DNA of 9,239 bases from Candidatus Margulisiibacteriota bacterium (GCA_022709925.1 JAKLHX010000033.1:1-9239), one strand, 5' to 3'; counted from the stretch's first letter, positions 1 to 7,128 are shown. Notes: generated from the sequence alone by a model not told the origin. Translations and numbers: made by a program.

Positions 1-220
1 GGACCTTTCCGGAAAAAGACTTGATGACATCTATGGATATCCCTGCTTCTTTTGGTGTGCACGGCCCTGGGGATATCAATATCTTTTCGGGTGACATCGA
101 GCGTATTCCTTCTATCGAGATCTTGTCATTGCGGAAAACCTCGACCTTCCGGCCCAATTCCCCAAGGTATTGGACCAGATTATATGTGAATGAATCGTAA
201 TTATCTATGACCAAGATCAT
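1..220 (-). CDS. pabA: Glutamine amidotransferase subunit of aminodeoxychorismate/anthranilate synthase, 3'-truncated by the window edge
   Basis: This is the first 73 codons of a class-I glutamine amidotransferase subunit. It supplies ammonia from glutamine to a chorismate-using partner (PabB for folate or TrpE for tryptophan) in the cytoplasm. The N-terminus MILVIDNYDSFTYNLVQYL and the oxyanion-strand region ISPGPCTPKEAGIS (about residues 49-62) match the family closely, and the SPGPCTP form is more like PabA than enteric TrpG. In many bacteria one protein serves both pathways, so the choice of symbol is uncertain. The catalytic cysteine (in GxCLGHQ) and the His/Glu pair lie beyond position 1 and cannot be checked. 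The ATG at 220 fits the family start exactly. There is no Shine-Dalgarno sequence; a TATAAT box ends six bases before the ATG. The gene is divergent from the FemX gene and looks functionally unrelated to the envelope operon. Confidence 0.93.
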   Translation of the reverse strand, partial: MILVIDNYDSFTYNLVQYLGELGRKVEVFRNDKISIEGIRSMSPEKILISPGPCTPKEAGISIDVIKSFSGKV

Positions 221-235
221 GGTCTTATTATAACA
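221..235 (-). promoter_or_regulatory. Extended -10 promoter for the pabA/trpG gene, predicted leaderless
   Basis: Read on the minus strand, positions 235 to 227 give TGTTATAAT, a perfect extended -10 element (TG-N-TATAAT). Six bases (226-221) separate it from the ATG at 220, so a start about seven bases after the -10 box falls on the A of the ATG. No convincing -35 is visible, which an extended -10 can tolerate. A second TATAAT lies at 246-241 and could give a leader of about 14 bases, also without a ribosome-binding site. The motif is seen directly; the start site is inferred. Confidence 0.6.
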
Positions 236-264
236 TTGTCATTATATCGGCACGGTGTTAGAAT
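236..264 (+). promoter_or_regulatory. Sigma-70-type promoter for the femX-murE-lptD-lnt operon, predicted leaderless
   Basis: A -35 box TTGTCA (236-241, five of six consensus bases) is followed after 17 bp by a -10 box TAGAAT (259-264, five of six). Six bases then lead to the ATG at 271, so the expected transcription start coincides with the start codon, and no Shine-Dalgarno sequence exists. The -35 box directly abuts the extended -10 of the divergent gene, so polymerases at the two promoters would probably compete. Box matches and spacing are seen in the sequence; start site and competition are inferred. Confidence 0.65.
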
Positions 265-270
265 TTTACC

Positions 271-1269
271 ATGAAGCTCGAAGACCAAATATTGCAAAGT
301 GACGAATGGGGCAAAGTGAAAGAGGGCTTCGGATGGGAACCGGTGAAGCTTCTGCTCGATGCCGAACATCCGGTGCTGATGCTGAAAAGAAATCTTCCTC
401 TTATAAAAAAATGTTTCTTTTATGTGCCCAGAGGGCCTCTTATGGATTTTGATTCGCCGTCCGAGATCGGGAGATTCGTCAAAGCAGTTAAAGAAGAAGC
501 TAAAAGACACGGAGCTCTTTTTTTGAGGATGGACCCGGAAGTGCTTGAGAGCAACGATATCGCTTTGAACATATTGAAAGCCGAAGGCTTTATCAAGGCA
601 AAAAAAGAGGTCCAGCCCCGAAGCACTTTCATACTTGATATCTCCCGGGACCTTCAGGATATAAAGGCCGGGTTTGAAAGCAAGTTCCGGTATAACATCC
701 ATGTAGCCGAAAAACACGGGATCACGATAAAACAAGGGACAGATGAAGCTTCTGTAGAGGATTTTTATAAGATATACAAAGAAACATGTTCAAGGCAGAA
801 CTTCATAATACATCCGATATCTTATTATAAGAAGATCCGTTCTTTGATCATAGATAAAGGCATGGGGCGCATATTTGCCGCGTATCATGGACAGGTCCCC
901 GTGGCTTCCGTGATCATATTCAATTTCGGCAAGAGGATCTGGTATATGTACGGGGCCTCTTTAAGCTCGCACAGGAACATGATGCCGAACAATCTTCTGC
1001 ATTGGGAAATAATAAAATGGGCGAAAGACAGAGGTTTTAAAGAATATGACCTTTGGGGGATCCCCTCCAATCCTAAAGAAGGGCATCCTTTATGGGGGGT
1101 CTACAGGTTCAAAAAGGGATTTAACGCGAAACTTTATAAGTTCATAGGCAGCTATGATCTTCCTTTTAACCGGGTCCTCTACAGGTTATTCGATAAGGCG
1201 ATAATACTTTACCAAAACACTGTTAGACTTATAAAGAAAGGGACGATCTCGGATTCGCTGTCCGAGTAA
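271..1269 (+). CDS. FemABX-family (FemX-like) peptidoglycan aminoacyltransferase
   Basis: This 332-residue protein belongs to the FemA/FemB/FemX family: tandem GNAT-like cytoplasmic domains that transfer an amino acid from aminoacyl-tRNA onto the stem peptide of a peptidoglycan precursor, building an interpeptide bridge. Supporting signs are the N-terminal LQSDEWGKVKEGFGW segment (residues 8-22), a central stretch with SKFRYNIHVAEKHGI (about 136-150) and the C-terminal YDLWGIPSNP followed by WGVYRFKKGFNAKLYKFIGSYD (about 259-297), typical of the family's closing motif. Length is as expected for the short FemX type. The ATG at 271 gives the family N-terminus. The murE gene starts 11 bases after its stop, which supports a role in modifying the residue MurE adds. 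The transferred amino acid cannot be read from sequence. Some relatives act on other acceptors, so bridge formation is likely rather than certain. Confidence 0.85.
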   Translation: MKLEDQILQSDEWGKVKEGFGWEPVKLLLDAEHPVLMLKRNLPLIKKCFFYVPRGPLMDFDSPSEIGRFVKAVKEEAKRHGALFLRMDPEVLESNDIALNILKAEGFIKAKKEVQPRSTFILDISRDLQDIKAGFESKFRYNIHVAEKHGITIKQGTDEASVEDFYKIYKETCSRQNFIIHPISYYKKIRSLIIDKGMGRIFAAYHGQVPVASVIIFNFGKRIWYMYGASLSSHRNMMPNNLLHWEIIKWAKDRGFKEYDLWGIPSNPKEGHPLWGVYRFKKGFNAKLYKFIGSYDLPFNRVLYRLFDKAIILYQNTVRLIKKGTISDSLSE

Positions 1270-1280
1270 TACATATATAA

Positions 1281-2765
1281 ATGCTTTTAAAAGAATTATT
1301 GGCAAAGACAAAGGTCCTTAAAACAGAAGGCGATCTTAATATCGAGATAGCCGATATATCTTACGATTCCAGAAAAGTGAAAAAGGGCAATGTCTTTGTT
1401 GCTATCCCCGGGACTATGGAGGACGGGACAAAATTCGTTCCTATGGCCCTTCACAACGGTGCGGCTGCGATAGTGACGGAGAAGGATGTTGATATCGAAG
1501 GTAGGGCCGTAAAGGTCATTGTTCCTTCGGCGCGAGCGGCCCTTGCCGAGATGTCCTGCGCTTATTTCGGCCATCCCTCAAAAAAACTCAAGGTCGTCGG
1601 GATAACCGGGACCAACGGAAAGACCACGTCCGCTTATCTGATAGATGCCGTATTTAATGCCGCGGGGTTCAAGACCGGGCTGATCGGGACCGTCGAGACT
1701 AAAATATGCGGCAATTCCGTTGCGTCATCGCTTACCACTCCGGAATCATATGAGCTGCAAAAGCTTTTTTCGCGCATGCTGGAAGAAGGCGTCACTCATG
1801 TGGTAATGGAGGTCTCTTCCCATTCTATTGCTATGAAGCGCGTGAAAGGCGTCGAGTTCGACTGTGCGGTGTACACGAACTTAAGCCACGACCATCTGGA
1901 TTTTCATAAGACGCTGGAAGCCTATTTTGACACAAAGATGAACCTTTTCAGGTCTATCGGCAGTTCCGGAAAGACCGGGGTCTTTGGCGCGATAAATATA
2001 GACGACAAATATAGCGAGGCGGTGATGGAAGAGACGAACGGGGATATCATCACATATTCGTTGAAGAAAAAAGCGGATGTGTCCGGGAAGATAGTTTCCA
2101 TGGAACTCGGCCGGATGGTGCTTAATATAAATTCGGGAAAAGATGTCTTTGATGTCGAAACAAGTCTTTCCGGCGAGTTCAATGCCTATAACATACTTTC
2201 CGCCTGCGCCTGCTGCAAAGGGTTTGGGATATCCCCGGAAATAATAAAGAACGGGATCTCTTCGGTGAAGAATGTTCCCGGCAGAATGGAATTTGTCAAA
2301 GAAGGACAGGATTTTTCGGTTTTTGTGGATTTCGCGCATTCTCCGGACAGTCTTGAGAAAGTTTTGGATATGGCTTCAGGCTTCAAAAAAGGGAACCTTG
2401 TCCTGGTTTTCGGATGTACAGGCAACCGCGACAAACAAAAGAGGCCGATAATGGGAGGTATTGCCGCGAAAAAGGCGGACTTCACGATAATAACTTCCGA
2501 TGATCCGCATAATGAGGACCCTGAACTGATAATAAGAGAGGTTGAAAAAGGTTTTTCGGCGTCAGGGAAGGAGTGCGGAAGGGATTATATAAAGATACCC
2601 GACAGAAAAGCGGCCATAGAGAAGTCAATTGAAATCGCCCGCCAAAATGATATAGTTATAATTGCCGGGCGGGGCCACGAAAAATTTCAGGAGATAAAGG
2701 GTGTAAATGTTGAGATCGATGACAGGGTCGTCGCAAAACAAGCCATTCAAAAACGCCTGCGCTGA
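1281..2765 (+). CDS. murE: UDP-MurNAc-tripeptide synthetase (Mur ligase E)
   Basis: MurE is the cytoplasmic ATP-dependent ligase that joins the third amino acid to UDP-MurNAc-L-Ala-D-Glu. The 494-residue length is normal. Visible elements are the N-terminal UDP-MurNAc domain with DISYDSRKVKKGNVFVAIPG (about 25-44), the ATP P-loop GTNGKTT (about 109-115), the TTPESYEL segment, the MEVSSH motif, the lysine normally carbamylated (K219 in YFDTKMNLF), the NVPGRMEFV linker and the C-terminal GRGHE (463-467). The substrate loop reads DDPH at 407-410 where diaminopimelate enzymes have DNPR, so the third residue is uncertain. The gene stands away from any dcw cluster genes in view, between femX and lptD. 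No Shine-Dalgarno sequence precedes the ATG, but its N-terminus fits the family. Its last 59 bp overlap lptD. Confidence 0.95.
   Translation: MLLKELLAKTKVLKTEGDLNIEIADISYDSRKVKKGNVFVAIPGTMEDGTKFVPMALHNGAAAIVTEKDVDIEGRAVKVIVPSARAALAEMSCAYFGHPSKKLKVVGITGTNGKTTSAYLIDAVFNAAGFKTGLIGTVETKICGNSVASSLTTPESYELQKLFSRMLEEGVTHVVMEVSSHSIAMKRVKGVEFDCAVYTNLSHDHLDFHKTLEAYFDTKMNLFRSIGSSGKTGVFGAINIDDKYSEAVMEETNGDIITYSLKKKADVSGKIVSMELGRMVLNINSGKDVFDVETSLSGEFNAYNILSACACCKGFGISPEIIKNGISSVKNVPGRMEFVKEGQDFSVFVDFAHSPDSLEKVLDMASGFKKGNLVLVFGCTGNRDKQKRPIMGGIAAKKADFTIITSDDPHNEDPELIIREVEKGFSASGKECGRDYIKIPDRKAAIEKSIEIARQNDIVIIAGRGHEKFQEIKGVNVEIDDRVVAKQAIQKRLR
2689..2706 (+). promoter_or_regulatory. Ribosome-binding region deciding the lptD start inside murE
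   Basis: AGGAG at 2689-2693 lies 13 bases before the ATG at 2707, which is long; AAAGGGTG at 2696-2703 is closer (five bases after the GGG) and may be the real pairing site. Both lie in the murE reading frame. An in-frame ATG at 2719 has no better site upstream, so 2707 is preferred, though the signal peptide would survive with either start. Confidence 0.45.
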
Positions 2766-5046
2766 TATACTCATTGTCCTTGCTTTTATTTTGTCATTTT
2801 CCTGTACTGCTTTCTCACAAGAGAATAACAGCGATATCCCCCTGAATATAAAGGCCGAAAATCTCAAATTTAACCAGGCGTCAGGGATCGTCAATGCGAC
2901 CGGCAGTGTTGAGGTCAGGTTCGAGGACTTTATCATAAACTCCGACAAGCTTATCGTTGATACGAACGCGGGCATGGCGACAGCAGAAGGAAAAGTCCTT
3001 ATGCAAAGGCAAGGATACAAGGCTTCAAGCCTCAATATATCGTATGATTTCGAGAATGATATGGCGCTTATAAAAGGCTTTAGTGCCGTGATCTCGGCCG
3101 AGGGGGTGAAAGGTCCGGTATTCCTGAATATCGAGGGACTTGCCGATGACGGAGAAATAAAGACAGGTTCTCTGGGCAATTCAACGACATGCGATCTTGA
3201 GCATCCTCATTACAATATGCTCGCAAAAAGTTTTTATTTTAAGCCCGGGGATAAAGTGGTCGCTTACAGCGCTACTACATATGTTAATGGGGTGCCTGTG
3301 ATGTGGCTTCCCGTGTTCATATACGACCTCGCCAACAGAAGGACCTCTCTTCTGATGCCCATAATCGGAAGCAACGATGTAGAAGGCAATTTTGTAAAGA
3401 CAGAGCTGCAATATTTCGTGAATGCCGGAGCATGGGGATCTATATACACCGACTTCATGAGCAAAAAAGGGATAGGCTACGGCGCGCAGCATAATTATAA
3501 GCTAAACAGCAAAAATTCCGGGTCAGCATATCTGTACCATGTCTATGAGTCCGATACAGGCATTCCGGATTGGATAGCTAAACTTAACCACGAATATTCA
3601 TTGGATGACAGGAACAAGATAAAGTTCGGATATGATCACAGGAGCATATATCTTGTCCCGACGGGCCGGCTTGACCAGACCGGCGTGAACGCCCAGACAT
3701 CTTTCGGCGACGATAAGAGGGGGCTTTCGGTGTCTTTTGACAACTTCAACAACAGGATATCGAACCTTAATGATCTCAACCTGAAGAGCAGCGCCAATTA
3801 TGACGGGGCAAAGACCGACTATCTTTATTCTCTCCGTTCCAGTTCGGTCTCCACAAAGTGGCAGAACATATCGCAGGGCTTGTACGATGACAGGAAGTTC
3901 TTTTCCGACAAGCTCTCGGTCTCGACAAGGGTGAATTTTTACAGGGCCTTGACCATGGAAGGCGCGGTCTATGATGACCGGCTGGAACCTTCCGTTAATC
4001 TTTCGTATAGCGGGGCGGGGTACGATGCGCGCCTTAACACAAGCTATTTCATAGACACCGACGGCAGTAAATATGATGCCGATAATAATGCGGAATACGT
4101 GGAAAAGATGCCGGAGCTTATCCTTTCAGCAAAGCCGGTGGATATCGCGACTATATCCATAAAGCCGGAAATATCCTATGGGAAGTTCCACGAATCAAAA
4201 TATCTTCCTTTGACCGGGACACAAAGACATTTTACGACCGGCAGGTACAGGTATTCCATGATCGCAAATAAGACCTTTTCTGTCGTGCCGGGGACCAATT
4301 TGTCCGCTATGGGGGGTGTTGACCAGTTCAATTACGATACAGGGGACCAAAGATATGCCGAAAAGGGCAGTCTGACCCTTCAGACCGATGCCGGAGGCTG
4401 GTACAGCAATTCTCTGAGGTATGAGCTTGGGACCGCGGAAGGCAACAGCCCTTTCTTTTTTGACAGTTCCGGCAGTCTGTATCGGACCCTTAGGGATACG
4501 ATGGTCTTCTATAAAGGCACTGAACACAGGTTCACTCTGGACGGCGGCTATAACTATATGACGAACACATATATGGACCTGCTTTACAGCTATAGTTTCA
4601 GGCCTAACGGATCATTGAACCTTAATGTGAACTCGGGGTATGATATAGAGAACAAGAAATGGCGGGACCTTGTGGCAGTTGCCGGACTTTCGCTACTGCC
4701 TGCATTGAAGGACGACGTTTCTTATACATACAGTCTTGACCTGGGGAAGACGACATACGCGACTAATTATCTGGACCTTGAGATAGGGGACAGCTGGCAG
4801 AGCAGATGGCATTTTAAGATAGGGCATATATATGATGTCTCCAGGGATGCGATAATAATGCAGGAGGCCACTATAGTCAAAGACCTTCACTGTTGGGAGA
4901 TGTCTTATTCGTGGTCGGAACTCAGGAAGGAGTTCAGGGTGATTTTTACGCTCAAAGCCTTCCCTGAGATGCCGGTCGGATACGCTTCAGGAAGCAGAGG
5001 GTTCTATATAGAAGGGATGACGAAAGATTCGGAGAACAGGTACTAA
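2707..5046 (+). CDS. lptD: LPS-assembly outer-membrane protein LptD
   Basis: LptD is the outer-membrane beta-barrel that takes lipopolysaccharide from the periplasmic LptA bridge and inserts it in the outer leaflet. The 779 residues are close to the 784 of E. coli. In order: a signal peptide (hydrophobic core ILIVLAFILSFS, about 21-32, likely cleaved near TAFS|QENN at 38); an OstA/LptA-like domain (about 43-150) including IKAENLKFNQASGIVNATG; the signature leading into the barrel with TYVNGVPVMWLPVF (191-204); a long stretch of alternating aromatic and polar residues typical of beta strands; and the C-terminal HCWEMSYSW segment (about 728-736). The last residue is Tyr, as is common in barrel proteins. 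Mature LptD has just two cysteines, C162 and C729. It overlaps murE by 59 bp, and the lipoprotein gene begins one base after its stop, so co-expression is likely. No LptE homologue is recognisable by motif. Confidence 0.92.
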   Translation: MLRSMTGSSQNKPFKNACADILIVLAFILSFSCTAFSQENNSDIPLNIKAENLKFNQASGIVNATGSVEVRFEDFIINSDKLIVDTNAGMATAEGKVLMQRQGYKASSLNISYDFENDMALIKGFSAVISAEGVKGPVFLNIEGLADDGEIKTGSLGNSTTCDLEHPHYNMLAKSFYFKPGDKVVAYSATTYVNGVPVMWLPVFIYDLANRRTSLLMPIIGSNDVEGNFVKTELQYFVNAGAWGSIYTDFMSKKGIGYGAQHNYKLNSKNSGSAYLYHVYESDTGIPDWIAKLNHEYSLDDRNKIKFGYDHRSIYLVPTGRLDQTGVNAQTSFGDDKRGLSVSFDNFNNRISNLNDLNLKSSANYDGAKTDYLYSLRSSSVSTKWQNISQGLYDDRKFFSDKLSVSTRVNFYRALTMEGAVYDDRLEPSVNLSYSGAGYDARLNTSYFIDTDGSKYDADNNAEYVEKMPELILSAKPVDIATISIKPEISYGKFHESKYLPLTGTQRHFTTGRYRYSMIANKTFSVVPGTNLSAMGGVDQFNYDTGDQRYAEKGSLTLQTDAGGWYSNSLRYELGTAEGNSPFFFDSSGSLYRTLRDTMVFYKGTEHRFTLDGGYNYMTNTYMDLLYSYSFRPNGSLNLNVNSGYDIENKKWRDLVAVAGLSLLPALKDDVSYTYSLDLGKTTYATNYLDLEIGDSWQSRWHFKIGHIYDVSRDAIIMQEATIVKDLHCWEMSYSWSELRKEFRVIFTLKAFPEMPVGYASGSRGFYIEGMTKDSENRY

Positions 5047-5047
5047 A

Positions 5048-5728
5048 ATGAAAAACACCGTAAAAATGTTGTTTTTATTGTTGCTCTTTGTACTGGCCGC
5101 ACAATTCGTCGGAGGCTGTGCCAGGACCGTGACCCAGCTTCCTGCGGTCGGAGGCCAGCTTTCCATTGAAATAAAGTTCAGGGGAGATGTCGACACCGTG
5201 AATAATAAGTATTACATTGTTTTTGGCCCTTCTTCTCCTCTGCGTTCTTCCAAGAATTATTATTTCTTCGCCCCAGGGGACGGATATGACATGAATAAGA
5301 CGGATGTACTGTATGCATCTACGGAAGTCTCATATTATTACGACAACTATTTTTATTCGTGGGCGGATTTTATAATACTTAAGAACAATCAGTATGATAT
5401 CTCCAACGGCCCTTATGTGTCTTATACCAGTCATGAGGCATATGCGGCAGCCAGGAGTTATCTCGCCTATAGGGTAGAGCCCTCGACTGCTGACGCCAAG
5501 AAGAAGATAAATCTGGATTTTTATCTCAGCAGGCTGAGCGTTCCGTTGCCGGAGCCGTTATATTTTACTTTTATATGCATCGATCCGAACGGTGTCATAA
5601 GGGACCTGCTGCTGGAAACTAACAGCATGCCTCTCACTTCAGGGACGACGGTTAGCAATACCGAAATACCCGATCCTCTTATCGATCCTTCCCTCGATAT
5701 CATCTCGTGGAGCGTGACGGTCCCATGA
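5048..5728 (+). CDS. Tyrosine-rich predicted lipoprotein of unknown function
   Basis: I do not recognise a family for this 226-residue protein. Its N-terminus is a clear lipoprotein signal: lysines at 2 and 6, a hydrophobic core (about 7-20) and the lipobox VGGC with the acylated cysteine at residue 24. The next residues are Ala-Arg, not Asp, which by the enteric Lol rule favours the outer membrane. The mature part is rich in Tyr and Phe between about 55 and 145 (for example VSYYYDNYFYSW) and has short alternating segments suggesting beta structure; one further cysteine lies in FICIDPNG. It follows the lptD stop by one base, and its TGA shares bases with the lnt ATG. Position suggests either a partner of LptD, as LptE is elsewhere, or an unrelated envelope lipoprotein matured by Lnt. 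The lipoprotein call is firm; the role is not. Confidence 0.75.
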   Translation: MKNTVKMLFLLLLFVLAAQFVGGCARTVTQLPAVGGQLSIEIKFRGDVDTVNNKYYIVFGPSSPLRSSKNYYFFAPGDGYDMNKTDVLYASTEVSYYYDNYFYSWADFIILKNNQYDISNGPYVSYTSHEAYAAARSYLAYRVEPSTADAKKKINLDFYLSRLSVPLPEPLYFTFICIDPNGVIRDLLLETNSMPLTSGTTVSNTEIPDPLIDPSLDIISWSVTVP

Positions 5729-7128
5729 CGGGGATGATCCTTTCCGTTGCTTCAGGTGTTTTGACGGCTTTGGCCTTCCCTAAAAGCGACCTCGGGTTCC
5801 TGGCGTGGCTGGGGCTTGTGCCGTTCTTTATCGCGCTCTTTAATGCGAAAAGATATAATACGGCGGCTTTGTACGGGCTTGTCTTCGGTTCCGTCTATTT
5901 CTTCGGCGTTTTTCTTTGGGTCTTCTCTTTGTCCAGATGGGTGGGGCCATGGGCTTATATAGGCCTGATATTTTTAAGCCTATACCAGTCACTGTTCATC
6001 GTGCTGTTCTCTCTAGCGGTACTGTATTCGATAAAGAACTTCGATAAAAGGATTTCCGTATTATTAGTCCCTTTGTTATGGGTCTTTTTTGAATATCTGC
6101 GTTGTATAGGCCCGTTCGCTTCGGCAGGCGCTTTGATGGGATATACTCAGCACAATAACTTGCCGATGATCCAGATCGCAAGATGGGTAAAAGTTTATGG
6201 CGTAAGTTTTGTTGTCGTCATGGTGAACATAGTCATTGCGAGTTTTATAATCACTAAAGGGAAGTTCAAGGATAATTGTGTTAATGTCGCTTTTGCGGGA
6301 GTTGTGGTTTGTATCAGTCTTATCTATGGGACTTTTGAACTTTCCAGGGCCGACAGGCCGGTTGCCGGGAAAGCCGTAAAGATATCCGTGATACAGCCGT
6401 CTTTTGACCAGGCGTTCAAGATGAACCCTGCTAATTCTTTTCTTATGTTGGACCTTATGTGTAAAATGTCGGTGCCGGACCGGTCCGAAAGTACGGATAT
6501 CATAATATGGCCGGAGACCGCGGTCATGAATTTTCCTGAAAGGGTCCCGGGGGTCATGTCCAGGCTTTCCGGTACGGCAAGAGCGGCGGGCGCATATCTT
6601 ATAACAGGGGCTTTTTCTTATGAAAAAGGCGATCTGTATAATTCAGTGTTCTGCATTTCTCCGGATGGAAAGATAACTTCAAGGTATGACAAAGAACATC
6701 TCATGCCGTTCGGAGAATATCTTCCTTTCAGGGCATTGTTATATCCCATGCTAAAGGGTACCGGGTATTTTGATCAGGACCAGTCGCCTAACCATAGCCC
6801 TGTATCTTTACAGTCCGGCGGCTGCAGGATCGGTACTATGATATGTTTCGAATCCCTTTTCAGCGGTATTGCCGCCGAACGCGCAAAAGATGCGGACTTC
6901 CTTTTGACCCTTACCAATGACGCCTGGTTCGGCAAGAGTTCTGCGGCGCAACAGCATATAATAGCGGGTTCTTTCAGGGCGATAGAGAACAGGAAGTATT
7001 TTATTCAGGCGGCGAACAACGGGATTTCTGCGGTCATAGATCCCTGGGGAAGGGTAGTAGCGAGAACGAGCCTATGGGACAGGACCAAGATGGACTTTGT
7101 CATTTATCCAGATAACGCCTCCCGATGA
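5725..7128 (+). CDS. lnt: Apolipoprotein N-acyltransferase, apparently lacking the C-terminal membrane helix
   Basis: Lnt is an inner-membrane enzyme that adds the third fatty acid to the N-terminal cysteine of lipoproteins. About seven hydrophobic helices fill residues 1-207, followed by a nitrilase-fold domain. The triad is complete: E264 in IIWPETAV, K323 in RYDKEHLMPFGEYLPF and C374 in GTMICFESLF; downstream LTNDAWFG and FRAIENRKYFIQAANNG also match. I chose the ATG at 5725 because it overlaps the preceding TGA as ATGA; a GTG at 5707 and an ATG at 5734 are alternatives. The protein (467 residues) ends 93 residues past the catalytic cysteine, at FVIYPDNASR, versus about 125 in E. coli. The usual TPYxRxGD-like segment and final helix are absent, and no other frame supplies them. 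Its last 29 bp overlap the convergent RuvC-like gene. Identity is secure; full activity is not. Confidence 0.92.
   Translation: MTGMILSVASGVLTALAFPKSDLGFLAWLGLVPFFIALFNAKRYNTAALYGLVFGSVYFFGVFLWVFSLSRWVGPWAYIGLIFLSLYQSLFIVLFSLAVLYSIKNFDKRISVLLVPLLWVFFEYLRCIGPFASAGALMGYTQHNNLPMIQIARWVKVYGVSFVVVMVNIVIASFIITKGKFKDNCVNVAFAGVVVCISLIYGTFELSRADRPVAGKAVKISVIQPSFDQAFKMNPANSFLMLDLMCKMSVPDRSESTDIIIWPETAVMNFPERVPGVMSRLSGTARAAGAYLITGAFSYEKGDLYNSVFCISPDGKITSRYDKEHLMPFGEYLPFRALLYPMLKGTGYFDQDQSPNHSPVSLQSGGCRIGTMICFESLFSGIAAERAKDADFLLTLTNDAWFGKSSAAQQHIIAGSFRAIENRKYFIQAANNGISAVIDPWGRVVARTSLWDRTKMDFVIYPDNASR
7100..7128. other. Tail-to-tail overlap of two convergent genes, no terminator seen
   Basis: The last 29 bp of lnt (plus strand) and of the RuvC-like gene (minus strand, stop at 7102-7100) are the same DNA. 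On the minus strand these bases encode the conserved-looking GRRYLDK ending; on the plus strand they encode the foreshortened end of Lnt. No GC hairpin followed by a T run is visible on either strand nearby, so transcripts from the two operons probably overlap as antisense RNA. Confidence 0.85.

Noticed and set aside
217..735. Long minus-strand open frame (172 codons) opposite the femX gene.
   Set aside because: It is antisense to a well-supported gene and its translation lacks recognisable motifs; it also conflicts with the pabA/trpG promoter region.
1056..1065. Ten-base palindrome GGGGATCCCC, considered as an operator.
   Set aside because: It encodes the LWGIP part of the FemX C-terminal motif, and no second copy sits near a promoter.
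2719..2721. ATG at 2719 as the lptD start.
   Set aside because: It is possible, since the signal peptide is kept, but the better purine-rich ribosome-binding region precedes the ATG at 2707.
2625..3179. Minus-strand open frame of 184 codons across the murE/lptD junction.
   Set aside because: Ser/Pro/Phe-rich translation typical of antisense shadows; both sense genes are strongly supported.
5707..5724. GTG start for lnt at 5707, which would add six residues (MERDGP).
   Set aside because: These residues match nothing expected in Lnt, and the ATG at 5725 overlaps the upstream stop as ATGA, a common coupling arrangement.
5958..5984. Perfect 7-bp inverted repeat TATAGGC / GCCTATA with a 13-base loop.
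   Set aside because: It is inside the membrane-helix coding part of lnt and is at chance frequency.
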